Shown in pieces: positions 47,783-57,457 of a stretch of DNA of 64,000 nt. Source of the stretch: Imbricaverruca yamaguchii (lineage: Eukaryota > Arthropoda > Thecostraca > Neoverrucidae); the NCBI GenBank assembly GCA_034440575.1, contig JAOTOL010001655.1:3302001-3366000 (forward strand), in the 5' to 3' direction. The position numbers were made by a program, and so were the translations under genes. How positions within the stretch are numbered: position 1 is the first letter of the stretch; each line of letters starts with the position of its first letter. The notes beneath the pieces are model-generated. The model made no database searches. It saw only the letters and a program-made list of their open reading frames with translations, and was not told the DNA's origin.

Positions 47783-48975
47783 GAGACGCTAGGGGAGACG
47801 CTAGGGGAGACGCTAGGGGAGACGCTAGGGGAGACGCTAGGGGAGACGCTAGGGGAGACGCTAGGGGAGACGCTAGGGGAGACGCTAGGGGAGACGCTAG
47901 GGGAGACGCTAGGGGAGACGCTAGGGGAGACGCCAGGGGAAACGCTAGGGGAGACGCTAGGGAGACGCTAGGGGAGACGCTAGGGAGACGCTAGGGGAGA
48001 CGCTAGGGGAGACGCTAGGGGAGACGCTAGGGGAGACGCTAGGGAGACGCTAGGGAGACGCTAGGGGAGACGCTAGGGGAGACGCTAGGGGAGACGCTAG
48101 GGGAGACGCTAGGGGAGACGCTAGGGAAGACGCTAGGAAAGACGCTAGGAAAGACGCTAGGAAAGACGCTAGGAAAGACGCTAGGAAAGACGCTAGGAAA
48201 GACGCTAGGAAAGACGCTAGGAAAGACGCTAGGAAAGACGCTAGGAAAGACGCTAGGAAAGACGCTAGGAAAGACGCTAGGAAAGACGCTAGGAAAGACG
48301 CTAGGAAAGACGGTAGGAAAGACGGTAGGAAAGACGGTAGGGAAGACGGTAGTGAAGACGGTAGTGAAGACGGTAGTGAAGACGGTAGTGAAGACGGTAG
48401 TGAAGACGGTAGGGAAGACGGTAGTGAAGACGGTAGTGAAGACGGTAGGGAAGACGGTAGGTGAAGACGGTAGGAAGACGGTAGGGTAAGACGGTAGGGA
48501 AGACGGTAGGGAAGACGGTAGGGAAGACGGTAGGGAAGACGGTAGGGAAGACGGTAGGGAAGACGGTAGGGAAGACGGTAGGGAAGACGGTAGTGAAGAC
48601 GGTAGGGAAGACGGTAGTGAAGACGGTAGGGAAGACGGTAGTGAAGACGGTAGGGAAGACGGTAGGGAAGACGGTAGGGAAGACGGTAGGGAAGACGGTA
48701 GGGAAGACGGTAGGGAAGACGGTAGGGAAGACGGTAGGGAAGACGGTAGGGAAGACGGTAGGGAAGACGGTAGGGAAGACGGTAGGGGAGACGGTAGGGG
48801 AGACGGTAGGGGAGACGGTAGGGGAGACGGTAGGGGAGACGGTAGGGGAGACGGTAGGGGAGACGGTAGGGGAGACGCAAGTAGAGACGCAAGTAGAGAC
48901 GCAAGTGGAGACGCAAGTTGAGACGCAAGGGGAGACGCAAGTAGAGACGCAAGTGGAGACGCAAGGGGAGACGTA
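47783..48975. repeat. 12-bp minisatellite, about 100 copies in ordered variant blocks
   Basis: The unit GACGCTAGGGGA changes in blocks: GACGCTAGGGGA (47783-48125), GACGCTAGGAAA (to 48310), GACGGTAGTGAA and mixed forms (to 48440), GACGGTAGGGAA (to 48780), GACGGTAGGGGA (to 48872), GACGCAAGTAGA (to 48970). A few 11-bp units occur. All purines fall on one strand with regular GGG/GGGG runs. Long minus-strand frames (up to 409 codons, Leu-Pro-Ser-Ser type) are by-products. Confidence 0.97.
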
Positions 48976-49381
48976 AGGGAGAGGAAAGGGGAGACGAGAC
49001 GGTGCGGGAAGGGATAGGGAACGTTGCGGGACCGGGGACGGAACGGTATGCTGGACGGGGACTGATGAGGAAACACGGCAATTTCGAATATGAGAAATGA
49101 AGGCATTGCGTTATATGCATCATCATAGCGACATTCAAACATTGGAAATACGTACGTTCGAACGTTGTGAGGAAGCTTACCTCAATGTAGAATGGTGTCG
49201 CGAAATTGTCATCTAATTTGTCACCTTCAAATCTTCCACACAAACGTTCAGTATCTCTGGAACACCAAGGCACACCCACGTACGGTTGTCACAGCTAACA
49301 ACTGTATAATTCAGTTGATGCTAAGTGTAGCGTCTCGGACGATGATCCGGTCACCACTCGCTGTATTTGTCGCACTCACAG

Positions 49382-49520
49382 GACCACCAGGACCACCACC
49401 CGCCGCCCGCTGGCGCCGTACAACGTCTGACCCTGACCGACCCCGGCCCGCCCGGCACCACCGAACACATGCCCCGAGGCTATGACCGACCGAGCCAGCC
49501 GAGCCGGCAGATACATAACA
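49382..49520 (+). CDS. Candidate exon of an unknown gene
   Basis: Bounded by a good acceptor (TTTGTCGCACTCACAG) and donor (ATAACA/GTGAGG). In phase 0 it encodes DHQDHHPPPAGAVQRLTLTD, then PGPPGTTEHMPRGYDRPSQP and SRQIHN. The composition (Pro, Asp, Arg, His) suggests a disordered or cytoplasmic region, with GC-rich third positions as in the confirmed exons here. No family was recognised. It lies between the convergent S28 and channel genes and does not fit the S28 phase. Confidence 0.3.
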
Positions 49521-49524
49521 GTGA

Positions 49525-50435
49525 GGTGCATAGTGTGTTAGATTACCGGTGATAGTATCCTATAATCAATAAACACGCATTGACAATTAACCACTAGTGA
49601 GAGCAACGCTTTTGAAGGAAAGCCTCAACATTAGAAGTGACAAGTAACTTTCACGCTGCCACCTGTGGGCAACAGTAACTTTCGCGCTGTTGCTTGTGGG
49701 GAACAGTAACCCTCACGCTGTCAGCTGCGGGTAATTGAAGTAGATCAGCTGTAATTGGACGTCTTACTTAGTTCGTCGACAAGAAAAGGCACGTTCAAAC
49801 GGCAGCTTGAACGTTTTCGCTTGTTTACTGCTGTGTGACTTCCTAGCCTCCGACAACACGGCACACATATACTAGCATCTTGCATCATTGGTGTATATTG
49901 CTTTTTAGACTAGGTGACATACCCTCAGATGCAGCATCTAGGCTTCTTCCCACACTCAATATTCCAGGGCAGAAGAACATATGTCACTGACATTCATTAA
50001 AGTCTCGCTATCTTGGTCAAATATATTCCATTCAAGCTATATTTTCTTCCCCCGGAGGGCCTCTCGTCGAATGCTAACTGCGTAGCCTAGCTTCACAGTA
50101 CTATCTGACATCCCAGTAATGCTGAAGTTAACGTACTAGTCCCGTTCCATTTCATGGGTACCAAATCCATTGAGAAATTGTCCGTTTGTCTCCACGCACT
50201 TTGGAAAACATCCAGATGAGTCAGCGCGCCACATCTTTTTTAAATACACACAAACACAAAATGGGTACATGGCTTCCGCAGCGATTTTGATGTTGATGAT
50301 GATGATGGTGATGCGGAGGATAAAGGAATGGTGACGCATGCGTGGCTACACTGTGAAGCATGCGTAGCTTCGCGTAGCTAGAATAGATCGGCATACCTGC
50401 CGGGCGGGCGTCCTCAATCTTAGCACATCACAGTG
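49525..50435. other. Stretch with a small 42-bp triplicate, otherwise nothing
   Basis: At 49645-49735 a segment with AACAGTAACTTTCGCGCTG occurs three times. The rest shows no gene or repeat I recognise. Confidence 0.5.
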
Positions 50436-50506
50436 GGTCGTGAGCTGTGGAGGTTGTGAGCTGTGGAAATTGTGAGCTGTGGAGGTTATGATACACCCCA
50501 GTGGTA

Positions 50507-50800
50507 GCAACACAACACAACACAACACAACACAACACAACACAACACAACACAACACAACACAACACGACACGACACGACACAACACAACACAACACAA
50601 CATAGCACAACACAACACACCATAGAACAGCACAGAACAGCAATGCACAGCACATCACATCACAACACAGCACAGCACAACATATCAAAACACAACACAA
50701 CACAACACAACACAACACATCACAGCACAAAACAACAGTACCACAAACACAACACGACACATCCCAACACAACACACAGCAACACAACACAACACATGCA
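50507..50800. repeat. (AACAC)n pentamer array
   Basis: Pure CACAA units at about 50511-50568 and degenerate ones on to 50797. Just upstream, 50440-50490 has three units of the GAGCTGTGGA family also found inverted at 32768-33070. Confidence 0.95.
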
Positions 50801-51061
50801 ATGCCTGTAACGCTAGCGCGTCCGTCGTAATCTGCTTCAAACAACCGCATCAGAATACAGCACAGATTCCAGACCTGCTCGTGCAACGGATAGTGACCTC
50901 CCTGTGCGATGCAGTCTCCCCGTGCTCCGCATCTGACCCCATTAGCGCCCCTCCCCTCCCTCCGCACGGGGGGCCGGGCGCGTCGCGAATTTTGCGGCGC
51001 TTGACCAGTAGAGCTGGCGGGGCGAGCCGACATGTCCGTGGCCCGTGGCTCGTGTCCGGGG

Positions 51062-51540
51062 CGGTGTCGGCTGATGTGGCCGGTCACCATTGGTGGTCAC
51101 TGCCGGCTGATGTTGCCGGTCACTGCTGGTGGTCACTGCTGGTGGTTACTGATGGCTGATGTGGCCGGTCACTGCTGGTGGTCACTGCTGGTGGTTACTG
51201 CTGGTGGTCACTGCTGGTGGTCACTGCTGGTGGTCACTACCGGCTGATGCGGCCGGTTACTGCTGGTGGTTACTGCCGGCTGATGTTGCTGGTCACTGCT
51301 GGTGGTTACTGCCGGCTGATGTTGCCGGTCACTGCTGGTGGTCACTGCTGGTGGTCACTGCCGGCTGATGTGGCCGGTTACTGCTGGTGGTCACTGCCGG
51401 CTGATGTGGCTGGTTACTGCTGGTGGTTACTGCCGGCTGATGTGGCCGGTTACTGCTGGTGGCCACTGCTGGTGGTCACTGCTGGCTGATGTGGCCGGTC
51501 ACTGCTGGTGGTTGCTGCTGGCTGATGTGACCGATCATCA
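51062..51540. repeat. 13-bp based minisatellite
   Basis: Units of CTGCTGGTGGTCA alternate with a longer form carrying CTGCCGGCTGATGTGGCCGG. The sequence is GC-rich, with open frames in all three plus phases. It lies just beyond the end of the channel coding sequence. Confidence 0.92.
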
Positions 51541-51547
51541 CTGATGG

Positions 51548-51866
51548 TCATTGCCGGTCGGCGGCCAGCAGTGCGTCGGCCAAGAGCGCCAGGCCGGCGG
51601 GTCTGTCGGCGGGTCTGTCGGCGGGTCTGTCGGCGGGTCTGTCGGCGGGTCTGTCGGCGGGTCTGTCGGCGGGTCCACTGACGGGTTCACCTGCGGGCCC
51701 GCCGAGGGCGGACACCCGCGCCAGACCGCCGCGACGCCACAGCGCCGTGTGGGCTGGCCGCCGCCTCATCCGCCGCCGGATCAGCCGCTCCACGTCCGGG
51801 TAGAGGTGCGCCAGCGACCAGAAGTCCTCGCCGCTCAGCAGGAACAGCGTGGTGTAGCCGGGCGTC
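51548..51866 (-). CDS. CNG channel (beta/CNGL type), last exon seen: end of cyclic-nucleotide-binding domain
   Basis: Starts after GACGCGGCAG and completes an Arg codon. It then encodes TPGYTTLFLLSGEDFWSLAH and LYPDVERLIRRRM, the final beta-strand and helix C that cap the bound cyclic nucleotide. The frame continues through an Arg/Pro/Ala-rich tail with about six PADR repeats (12-bp unit GGCGGGTCTGTC, 51595-51672) to a stop at 51548-51550. Alternatively the CAG/GTGAAC donor at 51691/51690 removes the repeat part and further exons follow. Helix C is certain; the tail is not. Confidence 0.8.
51595..51672. repeat. 12-bp repeat in frame with the channel tail
   Basis: About six copies of GGCGGGTCTGTC on the plus strand. 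In the channel frame (minus) each gives Pro-Ala-Asp-Arg, so it is either a coding repeat or the start of an intron. Confidence 0.9.
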
Positions 51867-51889
51867 CTGCCGCGTCACAGCCGGCAGGC

Positions 51890-52195
51890 AAATGACGTCA
51901 AATGACGGCGACAGTCAGCCAGCAAATGACGTCAGTCGGCGACAGTCAGCCAGCAAATGACGTCAGTTGGTGACAGCCAGCAGGAAAATGACGTCAATCG
52001 GCGACAGTCGGCAAGAAAATGACGTCAGTCGGTGACAGCCAGCGGACAAATAACGTCAGTCGATGACAGCCAGCAGGCAAATGACGTCAGTCGGCGACAG
52101 TCAGCCAGAAAATGACGTCAGTCGGTGACAGACAGCAGGCAAATGTCGTCAGTCTGTGACAGCCAGTAGGCAAATGACGTCAGTCGGTGACAGAA
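51890..52195. repeat. 31-bp minisatellite carrying cAMP-response-element motifs
   Basis: Ten units. The palindrome TGACGTCA starts at 51893, 51927, 51958, 51989, 52020, 52082, 52113 and 52175; the two remaining units have TAACGTCA (52051) and TGTCGTCA (52144). Spacing is 34 then 31 bp throughout. It lies in an intron of the CNG channel gene, 24 bases upstream of the acceptor of the exon at 51866. TGACGTCA is the known binding site of CREB/ATF-type bZIP proteins; function here is inference. Confidence 0.95.
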
Positions 52196-52199
52196 GCAA

Positions 52200-53590
52200 T
52201 GACATCGCCACGACAGCCCCATCATAACTGTAAAATATGTTCCGGTTATATTTTTTAACATGAAGTTGCATACCATACGTGAACGTATGTTTCGGGTGCT
52301 TGAATGTGTTGGATGTAAACTGTACATATCGAGTCAGACGTCTACCCTATATCTTGAAACGTTTCCCACCGATTTTAACGCGGCACACAGCAAATATCTG
52401 CTCCCCATAAGGTATTTAGGATGACGGCAAAATAAAGTTGCTCAAGTGTAAGCTGTGACGTTACAGATGAAGGTGTATACAATATTTGGCCTGTTTTGTT
52501 TGTACGCATGCACTGGGATGTATCGCCAGGACCACTTTTGGACAGATGCCAGGCAAGCAGGTGACATTTTTATGGTGCTTCCAAAACTATTTGTATAGCA
52601 AAACGTCCAAATTCTACGAGAGACGAAATGTACGACCCTCAATATACCAGATGCTGAGTTTACAGCAAAAGTAACGTTAGGGATGGGGCTATTTTTCCCT
52701 CCCCCAAAATGTAAAAAACCCGGAAAAAAAAAAAAAAAAATTTATTTTTTTAAAAAAAAATTAAAAAACAAACATTGCCTATGTAATGTAAGCTCATTCA
52801 ACCGCTAACTCAGACATGAAGGTGGTAGCTACCATATTACTTCGCAAGACGCCCGTTCTGTATTGAATGGCAAGGAAGTTTGGAGGGCAAAGAAGACTGA
52901 AGGCGAAATGTTTGTGAGAAGGAATCAAGCGCGAGGATAAATAAACTGGGCAAACAGGACTTCAGACTCTCGATCTTTTTATGGAAGAAAAGATGCTACT
53001 TTTTCGCTCTGTACGTCTACGTCACCGGCGCTGGATGAGCACGTTGTGGTACCCTGAGCCCAGAGAAGAACATGTCAATCTTCGAAATATTAACTATTGC
53101 GAATGCGGGGCGGGGGGGGAAGAAATGGGCGGGGGCCGCGCAAAAAAAAAAAAAGGATTTTTGGGGGGGAAAACCGGCGGGTTTAAAGGGAAAAAAAAAA
53201 AAAAACCCCCCCCGGGGGTGTGACCCCCCCCCCAACAAAAAAAACAACCCCCCCCCGTGCGGGAGGGGGGGAAGAAAAAGGAAAAAAAAAAAATTTTTTT
53301 TTAATAGCAGCGTGCGAAAATGTGTAAATCTCAGACTTATTTTACCCGACTTCATCCGACGACATCAGCCGGAACTTCGTGATGCTGCCTTATTTTGAAA
53401 GATAAGTAACCTTCCTATATTTGACCTTCCTTAACTTGACCTTCCTTAATTTGACCTGCCTCAATCTGACCTTCTTTAATCGAACATCGATATATACCCG
53501 ACATGATCAGATCTGGTCTAATCTCGGACCGCACCTCGCTTTGCCAGGCCTGACCTGACCTGACGATGCGGCTGTCCTGTCCCGACCTGA
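52200..53590. other. Channel intron, including a suspicious low-complexity block
   Basis: 52200-52720 is plain AT-rich DNA. 52722-52770 and 53100-53310 consist of alternating homopolymers (runs of A, G, C, T of 6-15) that look like unresolved or low-quality assembly rather than natural DNA. 53400-53480 has TTGACCTTCCTTAA repeats. Confidence 0.7.
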
Positions 53591-53591
53591 C

Positions 53592-53749
53592 CTGACGTCG
53601 ACGGTGCGGCGGGCGCTCTCTTGAAGCAGGCTGTCCTCGCCGAAGACGCTGCCCTGACGCAGACGCATCATCACCGTGGCGGGGTCCGTGTCTGCCAGCA
53701 CCTCCACGTGGCCGCTGCTGACGATGAACATGCCGCGCCCCAGGTCGCC
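53592..53749 (-). CDS. CNG channel, cyclic-nucleotide-binding domain core exon
   Basis: After CGGACGGCAG it encodes GDLGRGMFIVSSGHVEVLAD, then TDPATVMMRLRQGSVFGEDS and LLQESARRTVDV. This is the beta-roll and phosphate-binding cassette. FGE.SLL and RRT are present: Glu and the Arg that contacts the cyclic phosphate, followed by Thr. The loop between SLL and RRT is shorter than in many CNG channels, and GED replaces the usual GEI. It ends at phase 2 with the unusual donor AG/GTCAGG (53592/53591), followed by further GTCAGG copies. AG plus G of the next exon gives Arg. Confidence 0.88.
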
Positions 53750-53884
53750 CTGCCGTCCGCCCAGGTCGTGTCACAGCAGGCCAACACAAGGTCCAGGCAA
53801 AGCAGACCTTATTCGGTAGGTCAGGACTATGCGTGAAATAAAAATCCAAGAACGAATCCAAGAACGAATCAATGCGAAAGTTTA
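53750..53884. other. Channel intron flank
   Basis: Short intron segment between the CNBD exon and the Helitron fragment; AAGAACGAATC duplicated near 53848. Confidence 0.6.
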
Positions 53885-54604
53885 CGGATAGGTGGCAACT
53901 GCTTGTGCAAAATATATATTTCGAAATATAAACGTACTAATGGCCCGTACCCGTATTCGCCCGGATAAGGTCGCCCAACTGCCCATTCGATGATACACCT
54001 GACCCTGTACTTTGAATGTCGTGAATATACCACGATGTACCGGACCACCCGTGGAGCCAAAAAAGGTCATCATGAAAGCAGCATTGTAACACCAGATTTT
54101 CCCCCGAAACTCCTTTGCCATCGATTTCCATCGATACCTGTGAGCAGCTCCTTCAATATATCAGGAGGATCAGCCAGCGTCTGCAGCCCGTACTTTGCCG
54201 CGTGAACAGCACATCCAAACAGTTTCGCCAGCCCATTTCAGTGCACCGCAATGGGTACACTCTTTACCCATTGACCCGATAGTGACATGCTTGTTGGTAC
54301 TGTATGCCGCATTAATGTCGTATGCAAAACCGACATCACGCCACGGAATCGCATTGGCCGCATGACGTGCACGGGCAACAGCAAGGCGACAATTGTGTTG
54401 CTGTGGTGTTTCTTTTTTACGCAATATAGCCTGCCTCGCTTGTCTCTCAGTCAAGCGCAGTTCTCGTTGCTCAGAAGTCTCGCGTTCGCCATGAGCCCAG
54501 TTACGTTTCGCAGATGGTGTATCATCCTTAGGCATTGGTTTCTGTCGTTTTAGCATTGTCGCATCATTTCGCGGACGGACACATGCACTCGCCACCACTG
54601 TCAC
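53885..54604 (-). mobile_element. Helitron fragment (helicase-protein N-terminal region)
   Basis: On the minus strand, 54604-54170 reads RLTERQARQAILRKKETPQQ, then IGSMGKECTHCGALKWAGET and WMCCSRGKVRAADAG. After a frame change near 54150, the text continues FRGKIWCYNAAFMMTFFGST and VQGQVYHRMGSWATL (to about 53885). The C..CGA.K......CC..GKV zinc motif, preceded by Arg-rich TP-type repeats and followed by FR..I..YN.A.....G and G..YHR.GS, is the Helitron replication-initiator/helicase N-terminal region. The catalytic Rep and helicase domains are absent. It lies in the channel intron on the same strand. Confidence 0.85.
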
Positions 54605-54800
54605 ACGGCGACTGAGGTAGTATTGATAAGAGTCATCGCGGACATCGGATATTGTTGTGACGTCACATGAACACTCGACGCTGATTGGTCGAAGTTGTGT
54701 GTCAGTGTGTCAGTGTGTCGACCAATCAGGAGAGAGATCCAAACAAAACTCGCCCTTTAAATAGTAGACTCACTTGCATGTGTGACGCCATACGGAAATA
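54605..54800 (-). promoter_or_regulatory. Promoter-like segment upstream of the Helitron reading frame
   Basis: In the minus direction a TATA-like CTATTTAAAGG (about 54757-54767) is followed by GATTGGTCGAC and GACCAATCAG forming an inverted repeat, and by TGACGTCA (about 54659). The combination suggests a Pol II promoter belonging to the element; this is inference from motifs only. Confidence 0.35.
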
Positions 54801-55039
54801 AAGCGCTGGCACAATCCGGATACAGTGAACAAAATGTCCGGCATGAAGCATACTATTGTCGCAGGGAATGTGCGATGGCGCTTGATAACTTTGGCTACCT
54901 CAGATATTCCCGAAGCCATTGACCAGTTTCATTGATCAGTTTCGTGTCCAGGTGGCTCACTGTCCCACTCTCTTCACCGCGCTGCTGACATTGAGTGTAT
55001 TGCGATCGCCTGCAACGGTTAGACAGCGCGAGGCGCCAC

Positions 55040-55221
55040 CTTTCTGAAGATGTAGTCGCCGGGCAGGAAGACGACAGGCTGCAGCAGAAGCACGGCGTCC
55101 CGCAGGAAGGTGACGTCGCAGCCGCGGAACAGCTTCACCTGCACCAGCGTGCTGTAGTGCACCGAGATCGCCAGGTCCGTGCGCAGCTTCAGAGGTAGCG
55201 ACGCTAGCGCCTCCAGCTGGA
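55040..55221 (-). CDS. CNG channel, C-linker to CNBD exon
   Basis: After TTTGCCGGCAG, TC completes Val. It then encodes QLEALASLPLKLRTDLAISV, HYSTLVQVKLFRGCDVTFLR and DAVLLLQPVVFLPGDYIFRK. The LP.KLRTD.AI.VHY.TL..V.LF..CD block is the end of the C-linker, and the LP.DYI..K block opens the cyclic-nucleotide-binding fold. It ends in phase 0 at AAG/GTGGCG. Charge pattern and wording fit the beta/CNGL subtypes. Confidence 0.92.
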
Positions 55222-55690
55222 CTGCCGGCAAAAACCATACGTAAATATTTAGAATTGGTTTTTAATTGGTTTCCCTAGGCCCATTTCGAGCACAGCTGGT
55301 CTGTCCGGCGGGCCATGAAACGCCGAAATACAGCTGATACCAAAACAGGGCTGATGCGAACTGATTTGAAATTTATAGGGATTCTGCGATGTTGGTAAGG
55401 CTGTTGTCATGTCAATCGGAATTCAATTTGCACGCGTGGTCACAGTTGACAAGCGGTGAAAATATCACAAGGAAAACACAGGTCTCACTTAGAAGTACTT
55501 GAAAATATGTGCACTCAACATAGACCGCAGGAGGAATATGATCAAGCTTTAAACAAGTGAGATGGACTCAGTGGCGTACCAAAGGGGAACAAAGGGAGCA
55601 ATTGCCCCCGAGAGGTGATGGAATCCCAGCAATCCCCCCAAAAAAAAAACGCATCGATACTTTAAGAATCTCTTTTGCAGGTAGCAAAAA
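55222..55690. other. Channel intron
   Basis: Unique AT-rich sequence. At about 55568 CAGTGGCGTACC followed by AAAGGG...GCAATTGCCCCCG resembles a DNA-transposon terminus. Confidence 0.5.
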
Positions 55691-55694
55691 ACAC

Positions 55695-56430
55695 AGCGGG
55701 GTGTTGTGACGGATGATGGGTAGTGCTGATCGTCACGTATTTTGACGGATGACGGGTGGTGCTGATCATCACGTGCTTTGACGGATGACTGGTAATGCTG
55801 ATCGTCACGTGCTGTGACGGATGACTGGTGGTACTGATCGCCACGTGCTGTGACGGATGACGGAACGTGCTGATCGCCACGTGCTGTGACGGAGGACGGG
55901 AGTTACTGATCGCCACGTGCTGTGACGGAGGACGGGAGTTGCTGATCGTCACGTGCTGTGACGGATAACGGGTGGTGCTGATCGTCACGTGCTGTGACGG
56001 AGGACGGGAGTGCTGATCGCCACGTGCTGTGACGGAGGACGGGGTGCTGATCGTCACGTGTTGTGACGGAGGACGGGAGTTGCTGATCGTCACGTGCTGT
56101 GACGGATAACGGGTGGTGCTGGTCGTCACGTGCTGTGACGGATGACGGGTGGTGCTGATCGTCACGTGCTGTGACGGATGACGGGTGGTGCTGATCGTCA
56201 CGTGCTGTGACGGATGACGGGTGGTGCTGATCGTCACGTGCTGTGACGGATGACTGGTGGTGCTGATCGCCACGTGCTGTGACGGAGGACGGGAGTTACT
56301 GATCGCCACGTGCTGTGACGGATGACGGGTGGTGCTGATCGTCACGTGCTGTGACGGATGACGGGTGGTGCTGGTCGCCACGTGCTGTGACGGGTGGCGA
56401 GTGGTGCTGATCATCATGTGTTGCGTCGGG
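55695..56430. repeat. 36-bp minisatellite with about 18 CACGTG E-boxes
   Basis: About 20 copies of a 36-bp unit with GATCGTCACGTGCTGTGACG and GATGACGGGTGGTGCT. The 6-bp palindrome CACGTG is kept in about 18 of them (55771 to 56376), together with a TGTGACGG word. A 269-codon minus-strand frame (12-residue repeat) is a by-product. It lies in a channel intron starting 42 bases downstream of the donor of the exon at 56472. Confidence 0.95.
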
Positions 56431-56471
56431 TGCATATAGCGCTGATTATCCAATGCTGCCAGTGCACACAC

Positions 56472-56631
56472 CCGGGGAGCTGTGCCCGTGTCTAGTGTGC
56501 GTCATCCATAGCTTGATCCGCCTCTGAAGGTCGGGCGGCGTGTCCTTGTTCTGCAGCAGGCGCATTATGTTGTCCAGCGTCTCACGAAAATCCGTCTGCG
56601 ACTTTGTTGCCATGGCCACAATGTCGTGGAT
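56472..56631 (-). CDS. CNG channel, C-linker exon after S6
   Basis: After TTGTTGGCAG it encodes IHDIVAMATKSQTDFRETLD, NIMRLLQNKDTPPDLQRRIK and LWMTHTRHGHSSP. The I.DIV..AT..QT.(Y/F)R...D....... P...Q.R.K.W block is the C-linker that couples ligand binding to the pore. It ends in phase 1 at CCGG/GTGTGT; G plus TC of the next exon gives Val. Trp and the tetramer-forming helices are present. Confidence 0.93.
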
Positions 56632-57372
56632 CTGCCAACAACAAATGGCTGTGTTGTCATGGCAACGCCGATGGCGTGGAGTTGTCGACGGCAAGTGATA
56701 TGTTATCACGGAAAGCATGTCGATGAACTAATAACAAATCCGTAGGTCGCTTCGCGAACAACCAGTTTCCATAACATACTGATTACTTGGATTACTTCGT
56801 GCACTTATTGCAACATTTACGCCGGGAAAGATCAGGAATGTGGAACTTATTCGCACCTTTTGTTATGCTATTGTTGTGCTATTAGAATGCCGGAAAGTGG
56901 GAATACAGTAGCTATTTTGATTAGCATGGTTGATTGAAAGTTTTGAAATGCATGAATTGTCTGGCCAAGGCATCCATTGAACGTGAAATACGTGTGAAAA
57001 AAAGAATGCGTAGTACGTGTGTCACAACAAGGACTTCAAAAGTCCAGTGACACACGAATCTGATGGAGTAAAATGCTCTGCATCGGACGACCTGCATTGG
57101 TAGGCATTATGTATAATTGACTCATTGGGTAAGACGGCGACCTATTCAAGAACTAAGTTAATTTTAAGTACAAGACCGCGCCGAAAGACCACCACCCTGA
57201 ATATCATCTTGAGTGACTCCATCGGACTTTCTGTTACCTCAGTTGACGTGAAGAAACTGTCACGCCATCTAAGCTATGACCGCCGTGTTGGATGTGATGT
57301 GCGGTTCCTATCACTCGCATTAAATGCAACGATATGCAGTGAGCGCATACCGGGTGCGAGTCGTATGGCCTC
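56632..57372. other. Channel intron
   Basis: No exon or major repeat was recognised between the C-linker exon and the S6 duplication. Confidence 0.6.
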
Positions 57373-57437
57373 GCCAACCGTGAGAAGCCCACCTGACCCA
57401 GCGGTATGGCGAACACGAACACGCCCAACAGCAGCCC
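57373..57437 (-). pseudogene. 65-bp partial duplicate of the S6 exon end with its donor site
   Basis: This segment repeats 57438-57502. In the channel direction it encodes [13 protein letters not shown], like the real [13 protein letters not shown], and then the same CAG/GTGGGC donor. It lies in the intron just downstream of the real exon, so the gene has two near-identical 5' splice sites 65 bp apart. It has no acceptor of its own. Confidence 0.88.
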
Positions 57438-57457
57438 GCCAACCGTCCGAAGCCCAC

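Noticed and set aside
48039..49279. Minus-strand open frames of 367 and 409 codons (Leu-Pro-Ser-Ser and Val-Phe-Pro repeats)
   Set aside because: They are created by the 12-bp array, exist in two overlapping frames, and change frame wherever an 11-bp unit occurs. No start context, domain or splice signal supports a gene.
55662..56471. 269-codon frame of 12-residue repeats
   Set aside because: By-product of the 36-bp array between two channel exons.
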